DNA of 64,000 nt, taken from Pirellulaceae bacterium. Lineage in GTDB: Bacteria > Planctomycetota > Planctomycetia > Pirellulales > Pirellulaceae. How positions within the stretch are numbered: position 1 is the first letter of the stretch; each line of letters opens with the position of its first letter. The stretch lies in contig JAHBXT010000004.1 of the NCBI GenBank assembly GCA_019636385.1, forward strand, positions 775,098 to 839,097, read 5' to 3'. The position numbers and the translations under genes were made by a program. Shown here one piece after another: positions 63,377-64,000 of this stretch. The notes under the pieces are model-generated. The model searched no databases and was not told the origin of the DNA. It saw nothing but the letters and a program-made list of their open reading frames with translations.

Positions 63377-63514
63377 TGGGAATTTTGGGAATTTCCCAAA
63401 ACCCTACTCCTGGGATTTTATCAAATTTCTCACTGCGTTTAGCCCGTAAATTCCTGGGTTTCCTGTGGCGACGAATGGGAATTTTCTTCTTTCCCAGGCC
63501 GTTTTGGGAATTTT
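63377..63514. repeat. Repeated TGGGAATTTT sites in the divergent promoter region
   Basis: TGGGAATTTT occurs at 63377, 63476 and 63505; a related TGGGATTTT at 63411; and the palindrome TTGGGAATTTCCCAA at 63385-63399. They lie between the divergent small membrane-protein gene and the second sigma gene, so they may be operator or promoter sites for one regulator. AT-rich sequence alone could produce some of them. Confidence 0.45.
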
Positions 63515-63595
63515 CGCCAGTAGCGGACGACAGGTCTGATTCACATCAGGAAACAGCCCGCAAACGAGCGGGCGAGCCTCACAGGCTTTAACTCT

Positions 63596-63633
63596 CGGAC
63601 CTGTCGCCTGTGGGGCCTCAACCAGGAGGTCCG
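63596..63633 (+). promoter_or_regulatory. Possible ribosome-binding-site hairpin of the second sigma gene
   Basis: CGGACC (63596-63601) can pair with GGTCCG (63628-63633), which overlaps the AGGAGG site of the GTG start at 63637. A competing stem (63574-63586 with 63606-63619, GCCTCACAGGC and GCCTGTGGGGC) could form instead. Two mutually exclusive folds suggest translational control. Confidence 0.4.
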
Positions 63634-63636
63634 TCC

Positions 63637-64000
63637 GTGTCAGACAACCATTCTATCAATCTCGCCGACGACAATTTCGTTCGCAGTGTCATCAATCGTC
63701 AAGTTGGAAAGCTGATCGCCAAGTCCGACTTTACCCAGCAGGATCGTAGTGATCTGGTCCAGGAGGTCTACGTCCGAGCGACGAAGAGCCTTCGACTCTA
63801 CGACCCATCGGTTGGCCATCTCTACCCGTACGTCTGCACCGTGGTGCAACGTCACCTGGCCAACGTGGTTCGCGATCGCTCGGTATCAAAGCGCGCGACC
63901 GCCGGCCGAGTCAGTCTCAGCAAGAGCGTCCGCGGTGATGACGGCGGTCAGGTCGAAATGTCCCAGACCTTACACCACCAAGATCAAGACCGACGGTTGG
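63637..64000 (+). CDS. Second sigma-70-family sigma factor, cut by window edge
   Basis: Only the first 121 residues are inside the window. It starts at GTG, with AGGAGG seven bases before it. SDLVQEVYVRATKSLRLYDP and HLYPYVCTVVQRHLANVVRD give region 2; VRGDDGG follows. It aligns residue for residue with the sigma factor at 59981, including the YDP..GH.YP stretch and the HHQDQDRRL end. The C-terminal region 4 is beyond the edge. The two are probably diverged copies within one element. Confidence 0.75.
   Translation, partial: MSDNHSINLADDNFVRSVINRQVGKLIAKSDFTQQDRSDLVQEVYVRATKSLRLYDPSVGHLYPYVCTVVQRHLANVVRDRSVSKRATAGRVSLSKSVRGDDGGQVEMSQTLHHQDQDRRL

Overview
The window looks like chromosomal DNA of a heterotrophic planctomycete, probably of the Pirellulaceae. 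The evidence is a set of protein families that are typical of that group: a DUF1559 prepilin-like protein, a PSD1/planctomycete cytochrome C protein paired with a DUF1501 protein, a sulfatase, a Tat-exported Gfo/Idh/MocA oxidoreductase and a ceramidase-like protein. Many short intergenic hairpin repeats support the same reading. No rRNA, CRISPR array or intact tRNA was seen.

Core part (about 0.4-41 kb). On the minus strand, four genes with overlapping ends (8842 down to 655) form an inorganic-carbon uptake operon: dabA, dabB, a second NuoL/NuoM-like membrane subunit, and a SulP anion transporter. The SulP protein carries a STAS domain and then an extra C-terminal domain that reads like a PII-type regulator. 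A clear cobalamin riboswitch (9551-9774) leads into a DUF1559 gene and a DUF4465 surface-protein gene, so this pair is probably involved in B12 acquisition. Next come catabolic genes (oxidoreductase, haloalkane dehalogenase, enolase-superfamily enzyme, deacylase, ceramidase-like), a PlsC-ACP fusion, a DEAD-box helicase, a nitroreductase, a YhaM-like HD protein, the PSD1-DUF1501-sulfatase group, a GT2 glycosyltransferase and a sugar-acid dehydratase/aldolase pair. The divergent genes popT (DUF368) and uppP together serve undecaprenyl-phosphate recycling. They are followed by a YdeP-like molybdopterin oxidoreductase, a nested inverted-repeat element and pyrG.

Accessory part (about 41.1-64 kb). 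It starts near a decayed tRNA-Asn-like sequence with a terminator. It holds (i) a three-gene ABC-3C conflict system (nuclease-like effector, middle component, DUF3732 ABC ATPase); (ii) a convergent two-gene unit of unknown family, in which one protein has a PD-(D/E)XK-like signature; (iii) a four-gene serine-recombinase operon with DUF2924; (iv) an XRE regulator plus zeta/PezT-like kinase; (v) type III restriction-modification mod and res; (vi) a two-gene unit of an unknown protein and a large QueC-like PP-loop protein; and (vii) two related sigma-factor genes about 3 kb apart, on either side of a two-gene unit of unknown function. The second sigma gene runs off the right edge. This half reads as a defence and mobile island.

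All assignments come from reading translated sequence and known motifs. No database search was run. Start codons were re-chosen where an upstream extension looked non-coding, and GTG and TTG starts are common here.
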